Assembly (NCBI RefSeq): GCF_002901865.1
Contig: NZ_PPQF01000024.1
Span: 1 to 64,000, forward strand
Length of the DNA: 64,000 bases
DNA from: Staphylococcus agnetis
Lineage (GTDB): Bacteria > Bacillota > Bacilli > Staphylococcales > Staphylococcaceae
Reading direction: 5' to 3'
Position numbers and translations under genes: made by a program. Shown here in pieces: positions 43,202 to 55,955 of the stretch. The notes beneath the pieces were generated by a model, which saw nothing but the letters and a program-made list of their open reading frames with translations, did no database searches and was not told the DNA's origin. Position 1 is the stretch's first letter. Every line of letters begins with the position of its first letter.

Positions 43202-44250
43202 AGAAATTCATCCTTTACCACTTGATGGTTAACAGCTTTCATCATTCTATTGCGCAACGCTTCTGTTTCTTCATTCACGGGATAGCCATATATATATGCA
43301 TTTGAGACTTCTTTAAGTTCATCTAATTTGTGCAGCGCTGCATATAAATTTCGATTTGCTGTCTTAATATCAAACTCATCTTGACTCAATATAATCACTT
43401 TCGCGTCTTTCGGAATATATTGTGATAAGCTCTCTGGAACAATAAATGCCACTTCATCCCATTTATTATAGGCGTCTAGAGGAATATCATTTCCTATATG
43501 CTCAATTAATTTAAGGGGCGTATCTGGAGCATAGTGCTTATATTTCATACCAGGTGCTATCGGTTTCTCAGTCATATCAATCACTGTATCATCGATAGAA
43601 TTAGGTAATATTTCGTTTAACATTTGGCGTGTAATCGTACCTGGACGCGCGATGCGGTAAGGAAAAGATGTACAATCAATCACCGTACTTTCCAAACCTG
43701 CATCGCTAGGTGTTGACTGAATAATCCCTTCAACTCTACCATTTAAATCCTCATACGCATGTTCAAACGTTGTCGGAGAAGGTCTCCCACTAATGTTGGC
43801 ACTTGGTGCAGCAATAGGTATATTGGCTTTCTTTAAAATATACCTTGCTACGGGATGGCTAGGCATTCTCACCGCTACAGAATTCAAACCACCTGTAACA
43901 CGTTCACATAAAAATCCTTTTTTGAGTGGTAATATAAATGTTATCGGTCCAGGCCAAAATGCTTCCATTAATTTTAATGTTGTTTCGGATATCGATGTCA
44001 CGAAATCATCTAATTGTTCAGTATCGTAAATATGAATAATGAGTGGGTTGTCTGAGGGACGGCCTTTCGCTTCATAAATACCCTTCACCGTTTCTTCATT
44101 TAAGGCATTACCTCCAAGACCATAAACGGTTTCTGTCGGTAAAACTATCCGTTGCCCTTCACGATACATACGAATAATCTCATCGAATTGTGGATACGCA
44201 TTAAGATTATACGTATACTCTCGAACGTCCCATATTTTAGTGTCTAACAC
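43198..44250 (-). CDS. ywlC: L-threonylcarbamoyladenylate synthase (Sua5/YwlC type)
   Basis: 350 aa from a GTG at 44250 (AAAGAGGTG upstream); the open frame to 44319 is not family-like. The YrdC/TsaC domain covers about 10-200 (LPTETVYGLGGNA, KGRPSDNPLIIHI, APSANISGRPSPT), and a C-terminal Sua5 domain follows (APGMKYKHYAPDTPL, to the end). It makes threonylcarbamoyl-AMP for the t6A37 tRNA modification. It is followed by ptpB with a 4-bp overlap. Confidence 0.94.
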   Translation of the reverse strand: MLDTKIWDVREYTYNLNAYPQFDEIIRMYREGQRIVLPTETVYGLGGNALNEETVKGIYEAKGRPSDNPLIIHIYDTEQLDDFVTSISETTLKLMEAFWPGPITFILPLKKGFLCERVTGGLNSVAVRMPSHPVARYILKKANIPIAAPSANISGRPSPTTFEHAYEDLNGRVEGIIQSTPSDAGLESTVIDCTSFPYRIARPGTITRQMLNEILPNSIDDTVIDMTEKPIAPGMKYKHYAPDTPLKLIEHIGNDIPLDAYNKWDEVAFIVPESLSQYIPKDAKVIILSQDEFDIKTANRNLYAALHKLDELKEVSNAYIYGYPVNEETEALRNRMMKAVNHQVVKDEFL

Positions 44251-44290
44251 GTAAAAACACCTCTTTCTTACTTTTATTTTACTCCATAAT

Positions 44291-44330
44291 AAAAAGTTAT
44301 GCACTCTTATCAAATACATAACTTTTTATA
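44291..44330 (-). terminator. Hairpin between prmC and ywlC
   Basis: AAAAAGTTATG (44291-44301) pairs with CATAACTTTTT (44318-44328) around a 16-nt loop; A/T tracts are built into the stem. It lies just past the prmC stop and could end the tdk-prfA-prmC transcript or only reduce read-through. Confidence 0.6.
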
Positions 44331-44333
44331 CAT

Positions 44334-45176
44334 TTATTTTGAAACACGCCATCTAAAACTGATTATACGATCATGACCGTTTATATCAGCAATGACATCG
44401 ACTTTAAGATGTGGGTACATCGATGTTACTAATTTTTTAATTGCTGGTCCTTGTTGGTACCCTATTTCAAATACAATTGGTGCGCCATCTTTCATTACGC
44501 ATGGGAGTTGTTTTAAAATCATGCGGTATATACCTAAACCATTATCTTCTGCAAATAGTGCGATATGGGGTTCAAAGTTCAGTGTACTTTCACTCATGAC
44601 ATCTTGTTCTGATCGACATATATAAGGTGGATTAGAGATTAATCCATCTAATAATAGTCCTTTTTCAATTAAAGGTACCAATGTATCACCTAAAACAAAT
44701 TGAATGTCAGCTTGATTTTTTTCTGCATTATACTTCGCTATATCTAATGCATTTTCAGAAATATCCGTGGCCCAAACATTCAACTGAGGCATTTCTTTTT
44801 TTAATGTGATTGCAATGATACCACTACCCGTACCGATGTCTGCAACTTGCCCACTTGACATCATTTCCATTAGCTTCATGACAACCTCTTCAGTTTCAGG
44901 TCGCGGTATGAGCACATCTTGTGTTACTTTGAAATCTCGATTAAAAAAGGATGCTTTCTCAACAATATATTGAACCGGTTCTCCTTTTAAAAGTCGCAAC
45001 AAACCTTGCTTTAATATCTGATGCACTTGGTCAGTCATATCGTCATGTTGATGCATCACATAATCTGTACGCGACCAATCCATCATATCCATAACGAGCC
45101 AATCTACTTGTGCAGCTTCATATTCATGTGCCACTAATTGGTTGCGCGCATCTCGAACCCATGTATTAAATTTCAC
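44334..45176 (-). CDS. prmC: Release factor glutamine methyltransferase PrmC
   Basis: 280 aa SAM-dependent methyltransferase modifying the GGQ glutamine of release factors. SAM site [16 protein letters not shown] (about 117) and catalytic NPPY (ISNPPYICR, about 188) are present, after an N-terminal helical domain that binds the substrate. It overlaps the end of its substrate gene prfA by 11 bp, a conserved coupling. Confidence 0.96.
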   Translation of the reverse strand: MKFNTWVRDARNQLVAHEYEAAQVDWLVMDMMDWSRTDYVMHQHDDMTDQVHQILKQGLLRLLKGEPVQYIVEKASFFNRDFKVTQDVLIPRPETEEVVMKLMEMMSSGQVADIGTGSGIIAITLKKEMPQLNVWATDISENALDIAKYNAEKNQADIQFVLGDTLVPLIEKGLLLDGLISNPPYICRSEQDVMSESTLNFEPHIALFAEDNGLGIYRMILKQLPCVMKDGAPIVFEIGYQQGPAIKKLVTSMYPHLKVDVIADINGHDRIISFRWRVSK

Positions 45177-46242
45177 CGTTATTAAGCTCTTTTAATTTTT
45201 CAGTTTGTTCATGCGTTGTTAAAGCATCAATGACTTCATCGAGTTTACCTTCCATAATTTGGTCTAACTTTTGTAACGTTAAGCCAATTCGATGATCGGT
45301 AACACGACTTTGAGGATAATTATACGTTCTAATGCGTTCCGAACGGTCACCTGTACCTACAGCTGACTTACGTTGTGCAGCATATTTTTGCTGTTCTTCT
45401 TGAACTTTCATATCATACAAACGTGCTTTTAACACTTTCATCGCTTTTTCACGGTTTTGAATTTGAGATTTTTCTGATGATGTAGCAATCACACCTGTTG
45501 GCAAGTGAGTAATACGAACAGCTGAATCTGTTGTATTCACGTGCTGACCCCCTGCACCACTTGAACGGTACGTATCTATCTTCAAGTCTTCATTACGAAT
45601 TTCAATCTCAACATCTTCAACCTCAGGCAATACTGCTACTGTTGCCGTTGATGTATGAATACGTCCACCAGATTCAGTTTCAGGAACACGTTGCACACGA
45701 TGTGCACCATTTTCAAATTTTAATTTACTGTATGCACCTTCACCCGAAACAGAAAAACTAATTTCTTTATATCCACCGTGGTCACTTTCAGTTGCTTCGA
45801 CTATTTCAGTTTTAAAGCGATTGGCTTCCGCATATTTTGTATACATTCTAAACAGGTCTCCAGCAAAAATTGCTGCTTCGTCACCACCTGCTGCAGCTCT
45901 AACCTCTACAATAACATCTTTGTCATCATTAGGGTCTTTCGGAATTAGTAATAATTTCAGTTCATCTTCAAACTGCGGAATTTGTGGTTTAAGCGTTGTC
46001 GCTTCTTCTTTTAACATTTCTATTTCATCCGCATCTGACGTTTCATTTAACATGATTTCAATATCATTTAATTCTTCTTTAACTTGCTTATAATTACGGT
46101 AGACTTCTACGGTTTTTTGAAGTTCAGATTGCTCTTTAGAATATTTTCTTAATTTATCAGAATCACTTACAACCTCTGGATCACTTAGCAACTCATTTAG
46201 TTGTTCATATCTTTCTTCAACAATATCTAATTGATCAAACAT
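45166..46242 (-). CDS. prfA: Peptide chain release factor 1
   Basis: 358 aa. The GGQ motif [13 protein letters not shown] is near residue 230 and the stop-codon recognition region precedes it in domain 2 (PxT-type motif PETESGGR, about 188). It releases peptides at UAA and UAG. It begins on the last base of the tdk stop (TAATG) and overlaps prmC. Confidence 0.97.
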   Translation of the reverse strand: MFDQLDIVEERYEQLNELLSDPEVVSDSDKLRKYSKEQSELQKTVEVYRNYKQVKEELNDIEIMLNETSDADEIEMLKEEATTLKPQIPQFEDELKLLLIPKDPNDDKDVIVEVRAAAGGDEAAIFAGDLFRMYTKYAEANRFKTEIVEATESDHGGYKEISFSVSGEGAYSKLKFENGAHRVQRVPETESGGRIHTSTATVAVLPEVEDVEIEIRNEDLKIDTYRSSGAGGQHVNTTDSAVRITHLPTGVIATSSEKSQIQNREKAMKVLKARLYDMKVQEEQQKYAAQRKSAVGTGDRSERIRTYNYPQSRVTDHRIGLTLQKLDQIMEGKLDEVIDALTTHEQTEKLKELNNGEI

Positions 46243-46844
46243 TACTCATTTTCCTCCTCTTTTGACTCGCTCGGTAGAATTACATGATGCGCACGACAAC
46301 GTGGTTCATAACTTTCATTAGCACCCACTAATATGATTGGATCATCAACTTTCGCTGGTTTTCCATTGATGAGTCTTTGTGTACGACTTGAAGAAGCGCC
46401 ACAAACTGCACATACAGCTTGAAGTTTTGTAATATGTTCACTTACGGCTAACATCTCTGGAACGGGATGAAATGGCTCTCCTTTAAAATCCATGTCTAGA
46501 CCTGCTGTAATGACACGATATCCTCTTTGTGCAAGTGTTTGAGCAATATCTACAACAGTGCGATCAAAAAATTGAATTTCATCAATACCTATGATATCAA
46601 CCCCTGTTAAATCATGTTGCCAAATCTCGCTTGCTTCAGTGATGTTAATCGCTTCTATCGCATTACCATTATGTGAAACGATTTTTTCTTTATGATAACG
46701 GTCATCAATCGTTGGTTTGAAAACTATTACCTTTTGTTTCGCATAAACACCACGTCGTAAACGGCGAATAAGTTCTTCAGATTTACCGCTAAACATACTT
46801 CCTGTGATGCATTCAATCCATCCTGAATGATACGCTTCGTACAT
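46242..46844 (-). CDS. tdk: Thymidine kinase
   Basis: 200 aa type II thymidine kinase. P-loop [14 protein letters not shown] (about 16-29), Asp-Glu catalytic site GIDEIQFFD (about 88), and a structural zinc site with [10 protein letters not shown] and CRAHH. It phosphorylates thymidine for salvage. First gene of tdk-prfA-prmC, after the rpmE2 terminator. Confidence 0.96.
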   Translation of the reverse strand: MYEAYHSGWIECITGSMFSGKSEELIRRLRRGVYAKQKVIVFKPTIDDRYHKEKIVSHNGNAIEAINITEASEIWQHDLTGVDIIGIDEIQFFDRTVVDIAQTLAQRGYRVITAGLDMDFKGEPFHPVPEMLAVSEHITKLQAVCAVCGASSSRTQRLINGKPAKVDDPIILVGANESYEPRCRAHHVILPSESKEEENE

Positions 46845-46917
46845 TTTTTATGCCACCTTTTCCAAAACATAATCGCTTCATTATATCATATTTTAATAAC
46901 GTTTTTGATGATTTCAT

Positions 46918-46948
46918 TAAAAAAAGCATCCTCTTAAATGAGGATGCT
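46918..46948 (-). terminator. Terminator after rpmE2
   Basis: The stem AGCATCCTC/GAGGATGCT (9 bp, 6-nt loop) is followed on the minus strand by a run of seven Ts. It separates rpmE2 from tdk. Confidence 0.88.
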
Positions 46949-47016
46949 TAAAATAGAAAGAAAGCATATAAAGATTGTTTTCTTTACTGTTTTCCAATAA
47001 CTCGTTATAACGAAGA

Positions 47017-47271
47017 TTAGTTGTTTGATTTGAGACCGAATTTCTTGTTGAAACGTTCCACACGACCATCTGCAGCAGCAAATTTTTGACGTCCTGTGTA
47101 GAATGGGTGAGAGTCAGAAGAAATATCTAAACGGATAACTGGATACTCGTTACCATCTTCCCATTCCATTGTTTCGCTTGAATACTTCGTAGAACCACTT
47201 AAAAACTTAAAGTTAGTAGTTGTATCTAAGAAGATTACTTTACGGTATTCTGGATGAATGCCTTGTTTCAT
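47017..47271 (-). CDS. rpmE2: 50S ribosomal protein L31 type B
   Basis: 84 aa. It contains no cysteine at all, so it is the zinc-independent (C-minus, type B) form of L31. Sequence [32 protein letters not shown] and [12 protein letters not shown] is characteristic. It binds at the 50S central protuberance and intersubunit bridge. RBS GGAGCTG precedes the ATG. It is a monocistronic unit between rho and tdk with its own terminator. Confidence 0.96.
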   Translation of the reverse strand: MKQGIHPEYRKVIFLDTTTNFKFLSGSTKYSSETMEWEDGNEYPVIRLDISSDSHPFYTGRQKFAAADGRVERFNKKFGLKSNN

Positions 47272-47392
47272 TATTTTCAGCTCCTTTGCCCTGAACCATC
47301 TGGAACAGAGTTATTTGTGAGTTTTACCCAATACTTGTACATTATAAAGGTTGCCTTTTTAAAAAGCAACCCCACGAAAACATTTCTTTAAA

Positions 47393-48709
47393 TTAAATAA
47401 TAGGTTTCCCTGTTTTAGTACTTTCAACTGCACTTTTTTTCAACTCTTCAAAAAAGTCTGCATTAGTTTTAGTTTTCTTTAATCGTCGGATAAAACGTTC
47501 TGCAAAGTCTGGCGAATTGGAGAACATGTTGCGTAATTGCCATAAACTTTCAAGTTCATTTTTAGGAATCAGTAGTTCTTCTTTACGCGTTGAACTTCTA
47601 GAAATATCAATAGCTGGGAAGATTCTACGTTCAGACAAACGACGATCTAAATGTAATTCCATATTCCCTGTCCCTTTGAACTCCTCATAAATCATATCAT
47701 CCATACGAGAGCCAGTATCAACGAGTGCTGTAGCTAATATTGTAAGGCTCCCACCAGCTTCAATATTACGTGCAGCACCGAAAAACGTTTTAGGTCCATG
47801 TAATGAAGCAGGGTCTAAACCGCCTGATAATGTACGACCGCTTGGGGGTACCACTAAATTATACGCACGTGCTAATCGCGTGATTGAATCCATAAGCACA
47901 ATTACATCTTCACCGATTTCAACGAGACGTTTTGCTCTTTCAAGTAATAACTCTGCAACTTTAACATGATGTTTCGGATGTTCATCAAATGTGGAATGTA
48001 CAACTTCAGCTTCTTCAACTGAACGCTCAATATCAGTAACTTCCTCAGGTCTTTCACCCACAAGTAAAATAAATAATTTAGCATTAGGTTTGTTTTTTAC
48101 AATAGCATTTGCGATTTCTTTTAATAAAGAGGTTTTACCTGCTTTAGGTGGTGCAACGATTAAACCACGTTGTCCTAATCCGATTGGTGTTACTAAATCC
48201 ATAACACGTGTGGAGTATTTGTCGGGGTCTGTTTCTAATTTGATACGTTCTTCAGGATAAAGAGGTGTTAACGCTTGGAAATGTGGTCGTTTTTTGACTT
48301 CTTCTGCATTATGGTCATTTACAAAATCAACTTGTAGCAAGCCGTAATACTTCTCGTTTTCTTTAGGTTGTCTGACTTTACCAGTAACTTTATCACCTAA
48401 TTTGATTTCAAATCGTCTGATTTGTGATGCAGAAATATATATATCTTTTTCACCTTTAGAATAATTAACTGTACGTAGAAAACCGTAACCATCTGGTTGA
48501 ATATCGTCTAGAATGCCTTCCATATAATAGTTACCGTCTTTTTCCATTTGTGCTTCCATTATGGCAAGAACAAGTTCTTTTTTGTTTAACTTACTATAGT
48601 TCGATAGTTTTAAAGATTTGGCTTTTTCGGTCAAAGCTTTAGTCGTGTAGTTTTTGTACAATTCATGAAAAGACTCATATTGAGGTGAGGTTCTTTCCCT
48701 AGTCGCCAT
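47393..48709 (-). CDS. rho: Transcription termination factor Rho
   Basis: 438 aa. N-terminal Rho helical domain (LSNYSKLNKKELVLAIMEAQ), cold-shock-like RNA-binding domain (DGYGFLRT, about 75), P-loop APPKAGKTSLLKEI (about 200), Q/R loops near GRTLSGGLDPASLHGPK, and the arginine finger region. Hexameric helicase ending unwanted and antisense transcripts. The ATG at 48709 is chosen; a GTG three codons earlier is possible. The ribosome site is weak, which may reflect autoregulation. Confidence 0.95.
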   Translation of the reverse strand: MATRERTSPQYESFHELYKNYTTKALTEKAKSLKLSNYSKLNKKELVLAIMEAQMEKDGNYYMEGILDDIQPDGYGFLRTVNYSKGEKDIYISASQIRRFEIKLGDKVTGKVRQPKENEKYYGLLQVDFVNDHNAEEVKKRPHFQALTPLYPEERIKLETDPDKYSTRVMDLVTPIGLGQRGLIVAPPKAGKTSLLKEIANAIVKNKPNAKLFILLVGERPEEVTDIERSVEEAEVVHSTFDEHPKHHVKVAELLLERAKRLVEIGEDVIVLMDSITRLARAYNLVVPPSGRTLSGGLDPASLHGPKTFFGAARNIEAGGSLTILATALVDTGSRMDDMIYEEFKGTGNMELHLDRRLSERRIFPAIDISRSSTRKEELLIPKNELESLWQLRNMFSNSPDFAERFIRRLKKTKTNADFFEELKKSAVESTKTGKPII

Positions 48710-48824
48710 ATTTAACACTCATTTCATAATAAATTCTTTAATCGCATTTTTGATACGATAACATCAATACTATAGCAAATTTTAAAGGTAAATACAAAAC
48801 ATGATATAAATTGAAACATAAATG

Positions 48825-48879
48825 AACCACGTGATTAAATATCGCTTTTTTAACAATAAGCGTTATTTAACACGTGGTT
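48825..48879 (-). terminator. Cruciform-like hairpin between rho and aldA
   Basis: The outer arms AACCACGTG and CACGTGGTT (48825-48833, 48871-48879) pair perfectly, and inner CGCTT/AAGCG arms extend the stem. It is 9 bp past the aldA stop. No strong T tract follows, so intrinsic termination is only probable. Confidence 0.55.
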
Positions 48880-48887
48880 GTGTTCAA

Positions 48888-50315
48888 TTATTTAAAATAA
48901 CCTGCAATGGATTTTACTTCTAAAAATTCTTCAATACCATAGTCGCCCCATTCACGTCCAATACCAGATTGTTTGTAACCTCCAAATGGTAAGTCTGGTG
49001 TGCGACCAGCTTCATTAATCTCAACTGTACCCGCTTCAATCGCGCGCGCTACTTTTTTCAATGTATCTTTATCTTGACCGTATACGTAACCTGCCAAGCC
49101 ATACTTTGTATCATTGGCAATGCGAATAGCATCATCAATATCTGTGTACGTGATGACCGACATAACTGGTCCAAAAATTTCTTCCTGAGCAATGGTCATC
49201 TTATTATCTACGTCAGAGAAAATTGTGGGTTTCGCAAAATAACCTTGGTCTAAGCCATCAGGATGACCTGTGCCGCCGAAGTAAAGTTGTGCCCCTTCAT
49301 CTATACCTTTTTGGATATAATCTTGAACTTGATCATATTGTTTTTTGTTAATAATTGGTCCCATATCCGTGTCTTTATTTTGGGGATCTCCAACCTTAAC
49401 ATTCGCCATGTGCATTTTAGCTTTTTCTAAGAAATCTGCTTTCATGGATTCAGGGATAAGCGTTCGTGTACCAGCCGTACACACTTGTCCTGTATTATTA
49501 ACCACTTTATTAACAGCGGCCTGTGCAGCACCATCAACATCAGCATCATCTAAAATGATATATGGTGATTTACCACCTAATTCTAATGACACTTTTTTGA
49601 AGTCTTTACTAGCCTTTTCCATAATTTTTGAGCCTGTGCCGCCAGAACCTGTAAAGGACATCATGCGCACATCAGGGTGTTCGCTCAACGGATTACCTAC
49701 ACCTTCACCATCTCCATTGACGAGATTGAAGACACCTTTAGGTACACCTGCAGCTTCGAAAATTTCAGCTAAAATAATAGCAGCAAAAGGTGTTTCTTCA
49801 GAAGGTTTTAAAACAACTGGTGCACCAGCAGCAAAGGCGGCTGCTAATTTTAATGACGTTTGGTTTGTCGGGAAATTCCATGGTGTAATTAAACCAGCAA
49901 CACCAATCGCTTCTTTAACCACTAAATGATCGCCACGTTGTTCTTCAAATTGAAAATCATCTAAAGCATCATATGCAGCTTGAAAATGATTCAATCCCAT
50001 TTGGTAATGTACCTTTTCAGATTTTGTCACCGGTGCACCTAATTCAAGTGTCATTGCTTCAATTAAATCGTCTTTACGTTTTTTATATTCATCTACAATA
50101 CGCCCTAATAATGCTTGACGTTCTTTTACTGGGGTCTGTCTAAACTTTATATATACATCATATGCTGCTTGTACCGCTTGTTTGACATCTGTTTCATCCC
50201 CTTTGGCAATACGGCCAAAAACTTCTTCAGTTGCAGGATTTATCACATCAATCGTCTCACCACTGTGACTGTCTACCCATTCACCGTTTATATATTGTTT
50301 CGTTTGGTTTCTCAT
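48888..50315 (-). CDS. aldA: NAD(P)-dependent aldehyde dehydrogenase
   Basis: 475 aa ALDH-superfamily enzyme. Catalytic Glu in [12 protein letters not shown] (about 243) and nucleophilic Cys in [13 protein letters not shown] (about 277); cofactor motif [11 protein letters not shown] near residue 222. It oxidises aldehydes to acids; the substrate is not deducible. The ATG follows AAAAGGAGTG. Adjacent to the HxlR-type regulator, which may control it in response to reactive electrophiles. Locus symbol aldA by position in S. aureus. Confidence 0.9.
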   Translation of the reverse strand: MRNQTKQYINGEWVDSHSGETIDVINPATEEVFGRIAKGDETDVKQAVQAAYDVYIKFRQTPVKERQALLGRIVDEYKKRKDDLIEAMTLELGAPVTKSEKVHYQMGLNHFQAAYDALDDFQFEEQRGDHLVVKEAIGVAGLITPWNFPTNQTSLKLAAAFAAGAPVVLKPSEETPFAAIILAEIFEAAGVPKGVFNLVNGDGEGVGNPLSEHPDVRMMSFTGSGGTGSKIMEKASKDFKKVSLELGGKSPYIILDDADVDGAAQAAVNKVVNNTGQVCTAGTRTLIPESMKADFLEKAKMHMANVKVGDPQNKDTDMGPIINKKQYDQVQDYIQKGIDEGAQLYFGGTGHPDGLDQGYFAKPTIFSDVDNKMTIAQEEIFGPVMSVITYTDIDDAIRIANDTKYGLAGYVYGQDKDTLKKVARAIEAGTVEINEAGRTPDLPFGGYKQSGIGREWGDYGIEEFLEVKSIAGYFK

Positions 50316-50426
50316 ACTATGACACTCCTTTTCCGAACGTTTCGTCCTATATCAAGTATTTCCAAAAAAGGACTTAGTTAAACTATACGCCTTGCGTACT
50401 TCTCTTGCATGAATTTTGCTTAAACA

Positions 50427-50468
50427 TAAAAAGCCAAATAGACAAGCAAGTGCTCGTCCTATTTGGCT
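50427..50468 (-). terminator. Terminator after the HxlR regulator
   Basis: On the minus strand AGCCAAATAG pairs with CTATTTGGCT (50432-50468 overall), followed by TTTTTATG. It lies about 30 bp past the stop codon. Confidence 0.85.
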
Positions 50469-50498
50469 GTTAAACATTTATAAATGAAACAAGTAAGC

Positions 50499-50825
50499 TT
50501 AACCTTGATCTTCTAATGTCACATGATGATGCGCCCAGTCTTCTAAAGGTTTTAATGCTTGCGCTAAATCAATCCCTTTTTGCGTCAAATGATAACACAC
50601 TGATGGAGGGGTTTCTGAAATAACATGCTTTGTAATCAATCCACGATCTGCTAGTTCTGTAAGTTTTATCGATAACGCACGATTCGTGATGGGTTGTAAA
50701 TCTTTTTTCAATTGAGAAAAGTGTGCTTTATGTTCCGGACAAGTGGATAAATAATGTAAAATAAGTCCATTCCAACTGCGCCCTAAAATTTTAAATGTTT
50801 CTTGTAAATATGGACAAACTTCCAT
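50499..50825 (-). CDS. qsrR: HxlR-family redox/quinone-sensing regulator, QsrR-like
   Basis: 108 aa from the ATG at 50825 (AAGAGGTGAGAG upstream). Winged helix-turn-helix of the HxlR/DUF24 family: CPYLQETFKILGRSWNGLIL at the N-terminus and NRALSIKLTELADRGLITK as recognition region. The conserved Cys4 corresponds to the sensing Cys of YodB and S. aureus QsrR. Place between aldA and murZ is, from memory, the same as qsrR in S. aureus. A palindrome ACTTGCAAGT lies 21 bp upstream of the start. Confidence 0.85.
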   Translation of the reverse strand: MEVCPYLQETFKILGRSWNGLILHYLSTCPEHKAHFSQLKKDLQPITNRALSIKLTELADRGLITKHVISETPPSVCYHLTQKGIDLAQALKPLEDWAHHHVTLEDQG

Positions 50826-50870
50826 GGCTCTCACCTCTTAACATTACTTGCAAGTCCAATATTTTATAGA

Positions 50871-52136
50871 TTAAGCATCAACGGATTCTGTCCAAATATC
50901 AGCACCAAGTTTTTTTAATGTATTGACGATATCTGTATACCCTCTATAAATATGTTTGACATTATAAATTGTCGTTTCGCCTTCAGCAATTAATCCTGCG
51001 ACAATTAAACAAGCGCCTGCACGTAAATCACTGGCATAGACTTCTGCCCCTGTAAGGTGTGACGGTTTAATAGTTGCTGTACCAAGGTCAGCGTCAATCG
51101 CTCCATTCATTTTTTGCAATTCTGGCACGTGTTTAAAGCGTTCAGGATAAATGGTTTCTTTTACGAAGCTTGGCCCTTCAGCTAAGAAAAGTAATGGCGT
51201 AATGGGCTGTTGTAAATCTGTGGCAAACCCTGGGTAAACTAATGTTTTAATATCAACACTATGATATGGGTGCGCACGTTGTACTACCATGAAGTCATCG
51301 CCGACATCAATGTTAACCCCTAGTTCTTTTAACTTTACTGTGAGTGGTTCCACGTGTTTTGGAATAATGTTATCAATGACAACCTGTTCACCACTCGCTG
51401 CAGCAATACACATATATGTTCCAGCTTCAATGCGGTCAGGGATTATGCTATGACGACTTCCATGTAAATGCGGTACACCTACAATTTTAATTGAACTCGT
51501 CCCTGCCCCTGTGACTCTTGCTCCCATACTATTTAAAAAGTTTGCAACATCAACAACTTCTGGTTCTTTGGCAGCATTTTCAATGATTGTTTGACCTTCA
51601 GCACGAGAGGCTGCAAGCATGATATTTATCGTCGCACCTACACTGACAATGTCTAAATAAATATTAGCACCAACAAGACGATCTGCTTCGATTTTCATTG
51701 AGGTCGCACTTGATTCATCAATTTTAGCACCTAGAGCTTTAAAGCCTTTAATATGTTGATCAATCGGTCTAGGCCCTAATGGACATCCCCCAGGAAGCCC
51801 AATAACACATTTTTTGAAGCGGCCAAGTAATGCACCCATCATATAATATGATGCACGTAAAGACTCTACTTTATTATTAGGTAGAGCAGCGTTTTGTATT
51901 TCAGTAGGATCTACATGTAACGTAGTATCATCCAACTCTGCTTTAATGTTAAGATCCTCAAGTAAACTCACTAATGTTTCCACATCTGAAATTTTAGGCA
52001 AACCATCTAATGTGACAGGTTCTTCAGCTAATATCGTAGCAGGAATGATTGCCACAGAGCTATTTTTAGCACCGCTTATTTCTACCTTCCCTTTAAGCGT
52101 TTGGCCACCTTTAATTTTAATAACTTCTTGCGCCAT
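50871..52136 (-). CDS. murZ: UDP-N-acetylglucosamine 1-carboxyvinyltransferase MurZ (MurA2)
   Basis: 421 aa EPSP-synthase-fold enzyme with the same reaction as MurA. Nucleophile Cys118 in [28 protein letters not shown] and DRIEAGTYM are conserved. The two copies in this window are clearly diverged in sequence. The ATG at 52136 has AAAGGAG upstream. Location beside fba and rho is the usual MurZ position. Target of fosfomycin together with MurA. Confidence 0.96.
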   Translation of the reverse strand: MAQEVIKIKGGQTLKGKVEISGAKNSSVAIIPATILAEEPVTLDGLPKISDVETLVSLLEDLNIKAELDDTTLHVDPTEIQNAALPNNKVESLRASYYMMGALLGRFKKCVIGLPGGCPLGPRPIDQHIKGFKALGAKIDESSATSMKIEADRLVGANIYLDIVSVGATINIMLAASRAEGQTIIENAAKEPEVVDVANFLNSMGARVTGAGTSSIKIVGVPHLHGSRHSIIPDRIEAGTYMCIAAASGEQVVIDNIIPKHVEPLTVKLKELGVNIDVGDDFMVVQRAHPYHSVDIKTLVYPGFATDLQQPITPLLFLAEGPSFVKETIYPERFKHVPELQKMNGAIDADLGTATIKPSHLTGAEVYASDLRAGACLIVAGLIAEGETTIYNVKHIYRGYTDIVNTLKKLGADIWTESVDA

Positions 52137-52404
52137 GTGATTGAACTCCTTTTCCATTGCTCAATTTCTCCATAAAATATCATAATATAGGCATTATAAT
52201 GTAAAATTTTTCAAAATGCAAAATAGGTCTCATCGTTGTAAACACTTTAATTCGTCTTAAAAATATTGGTATTAATTCTAATTTTACCACTGAATGACAA
52301 ATGATTACATACGTTTATTGAAAAAGTAGCAACTTTAAAAAATAGTGATATACATACGATTTAGCAACATTATAAAAAAGACCATTTTTAACTTTATACC
52401 CTAT

Positions 52405-52441
52405 AAAAAAGCTGAGACACCTTATGCGTCTCAGCTTTTTT
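52405..52441 (-). terminator. Terminator after fba
   Basis: The stem AAAAAAGCTGAGAC/GTCTCAGCTTTTTT has a 9-nt loop and T tracts on both strands. It lies 20 bp past the fba stop. The GCTGAGAC core recurs at 3290 and at the ends of the 11004-11290 element. Confidence 0.9.
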
Positions 52442-52461
52442 AATTTATATCTATTTAATCA

Positions 52462-53334
52462 TTAACCTTTAATGTTATCAGCTTTGTTAGAAGTACCAAA
52501 TTCTCTAATTTTACCAATTACAGTTTCTTTGATTGCTTCACGAGCTGGTCCTAAATATTTACGTGGATCGTAAACTTCTTTATCCGCATCTAAAACTTCA
52601 CGCACACGTTTCGCTGAAGCAATTTGGTTTTCAGTATTAACGTTGATTTTTGCAGTACCGAATGAAATTGCTTTTTTGATATCATCTGTAGGAATACCAG
52701 TTCCACCATGTAATACAAGTGGAAGGCCTGTTGATGCACCAATTTCTTCCATTTCTTTAAATCCTAAGTTTGGTAAACCTTTGTAAGGACCATGAACAGA
52801 ACCAAGTGCAGGCGCCAACGTATCAATACCTGTATCTTTTACTAAATTTTGACATTCGATTGGGTCAGCATAGATTACGCCGTCAGCTACAACGTCATCT
52901 TCTTGACCACCAACTGTACCTAATTCAGCTTCTACTGATACGCCACGAGCATGTGCGTATTCAACAACTTTTGAAGTCACTTTAACGTTATCTTCGTATG
53001 GTTCGTGTGATGCATCGATCATTACAGATGTGAATCCAGCATCAATCGCCTCTTTACATTTATCGAAACTTGAACCATGGTCTAAGTGAATCGCTACAGG
53101 AATTGTAATATTGTAGTCATGCATTAACCCTTCTACCATTTTAACTACAGTATAAAAACCACCCATATAGCGTGCGGCACCTTCTGATACACCTAAAATT
53201 ACAGGTGCATTCTCTTCTTGAGAAGCTTGTAAGATTGCTTGTGTGAATTCTAAGTTATTGAGGTTGTATTGACCTACCGCATAACCATTTTCTTTTGCGT
53301 CGATTAACATTTCTTTCATTGAAACTAAAGGCAT
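52462..53334 (-). CDS. fba: Class II fructose-1,6-bisphosphate aldolase
   Basis: 290 aa zinc-dependent aldolase of glycolysis. Zinc and catalytic motifs: [10 protein letters not shown] (about 82), [13 protein letters not shown] (about 130-145), GSVHGPYKG (about 180) and VLHGGTG (about 210). The ATG at 53334 follows AAGGAGGAA; the longer open frame is not family-like. Monocistronic with its own terminator. Confidence 0.96.
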   Translation of the reverse strand: MPLVSMKEMLIDAKENGYAVGQYNLNNLEFTQAILQASQEENAPVILGVSEGAARYMGGFYTVVKMVEGLMHDYNITIPVAIHLDHGSSFDKCKEAIDAGFTSVMIDASHEPYEDNVKVTSKVVEYAHARGVSVEAELGTVGGQEDDVVADGVIYADPIECQNLVKDTGIDTLAPALGSVHGPYKGLPNLGFKEMEEIGASTGLPLVLHGGTGIPTDDIKKAISFGTAKINVNTENQIASAKRVREVLDADKEVYDPRKYLGPAREAIKETVIGKIREFGTSNKADNIKG

Positions 53335-53549
53335 GAAAGTTCCTCCTTGAGTGCGTAACGCACATAAATTTATATTCATATTATAGCAAAATTGTGCACA
53401 AAATGCATAAATAATCGTGATAAAATGGGATTATTTCACCATTTCGTCAATGAAAGCGCCACCATTTAAAACCTAAAATATTTTGTTGATATTCTTTAAA
53501 TTCTTAATTAAAATTAAACCCAATGATTTAAGAAAATGGAGGCGTTTAA

Positions 53550-54071
53550 ATGTCAAAAATGTTAGCTACACAATTAACAGGCATTTTTAATCGATTGAAT
53601 GAACAGGAGTTAGACATTCAAATGGCCGCGCAATGTCTCATTCAAGCTATAGGTGGTGAAGGTCATGTGTACGTTAAAGGTTATGATGATCTCAAATGGT
53701 TTGAGCATTATGTATTATCAAGCGAAGAAAAGTTAGCATCAAGTATAGCGTTAGATGACGTACCATCGTTTTCAGACTTAGACACTACCGACCGAGTTTT
53801 TTTATTTAGCCCTTATGTCACTGATGCACTCATAAATGATTTAGAACACTTACTGGAATACCAACATGAAGTCGTATTGGTTACAAACCCTTCTAAGTCA
53901 TATGACATACCTGAACATTTGATACATTTTATTAATCTATCAACGCCACGTGCCATTGTTATGACAGAAGATTATGATAAAGTGGTGACGCCGCACAACA
54001 TTGCGATTAACTTTGTCTATTATGAAATCTACATTCAAATGATCGAGATGATACGTGACTTAGATTTATAA
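53550..54071 (+). CDS. DUF2529 family protein (YwjG-like)
   Basis: 173 aa; GGAGGCG 6 nt before the ATG. The sequence matches the DUF2529 family, represented by Bacillus YwjG, found beside fba and pyrG. The layout (VYVKGYDDLKWFEHYVL, then alternating strand and helix with LFSPYV and VVLVTNPS) hints at a SIS-like Rossmann fold, which is inference. Transcribed opposite to fba and convergent with pyrG. No function is established. Confidence 0.8.
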   Translation: MSKMLATQLTGIFNRLNEQELDIQMAAQCLIQAIGGEGHVYVKGYDDLKWFEHYVLSSEEKLASSIALDDVPSFSDLDTTDRVFLFSPYVTDALINDLEHLLEYQHEVVLVTNPSKSYDIPEHLIHFINLSTPRAIVMTEDYDKVVTPHNIAINFVYYEIYIQMIEMIRDLDL

Positions 54072-54149
54072 TTTATAACCACCCTATAAGCAAAAGGTAA
54101 CTTTATTAAAGAAGCTCAAGATGAGTCATATAAGTTAGCGATAAAAGAA

Positions 54150-54202
54150 TAAAACACTTTCGTTCCATTCACATTAAGAGGAATTTTAACGAAAGTGTTT
54201 TT
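54150..54202 (+). terminator. Bidirectional terminator between the DUF2529 gene and pyrG
   Basis: The arms AACACTTTCGTT (54153-54164) and AACGAAAGTGTT (54188-54199) pair perfectly, with AAAA at left and TTTTTA at right. It serves the DUF2529 gene and can stop pyrG transcripts as well. Confidence 0.8.
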
Positions 54203-54259
54203 ATTATCGTTTTCTACACAAAGTATTAGTCAAAATAGCATACGTATTGTGTCGACATA

Positions 54260-55885
<1,626 letters not shown>

Positions 55886-55955
55886 TCATATCAGATGCAT
55901 TTACTAAGGGGTAAATCCATTTCAAACAGTAAACATGTTATTACATTGATTTATA

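Noticed and set aside
49345-49929. 194-codon plus-strand open frame
   Set aside because: Lies wholly antisense to the conserved aldehyde dehydrogenase gene, with no ribosome site and no recognisable protein.
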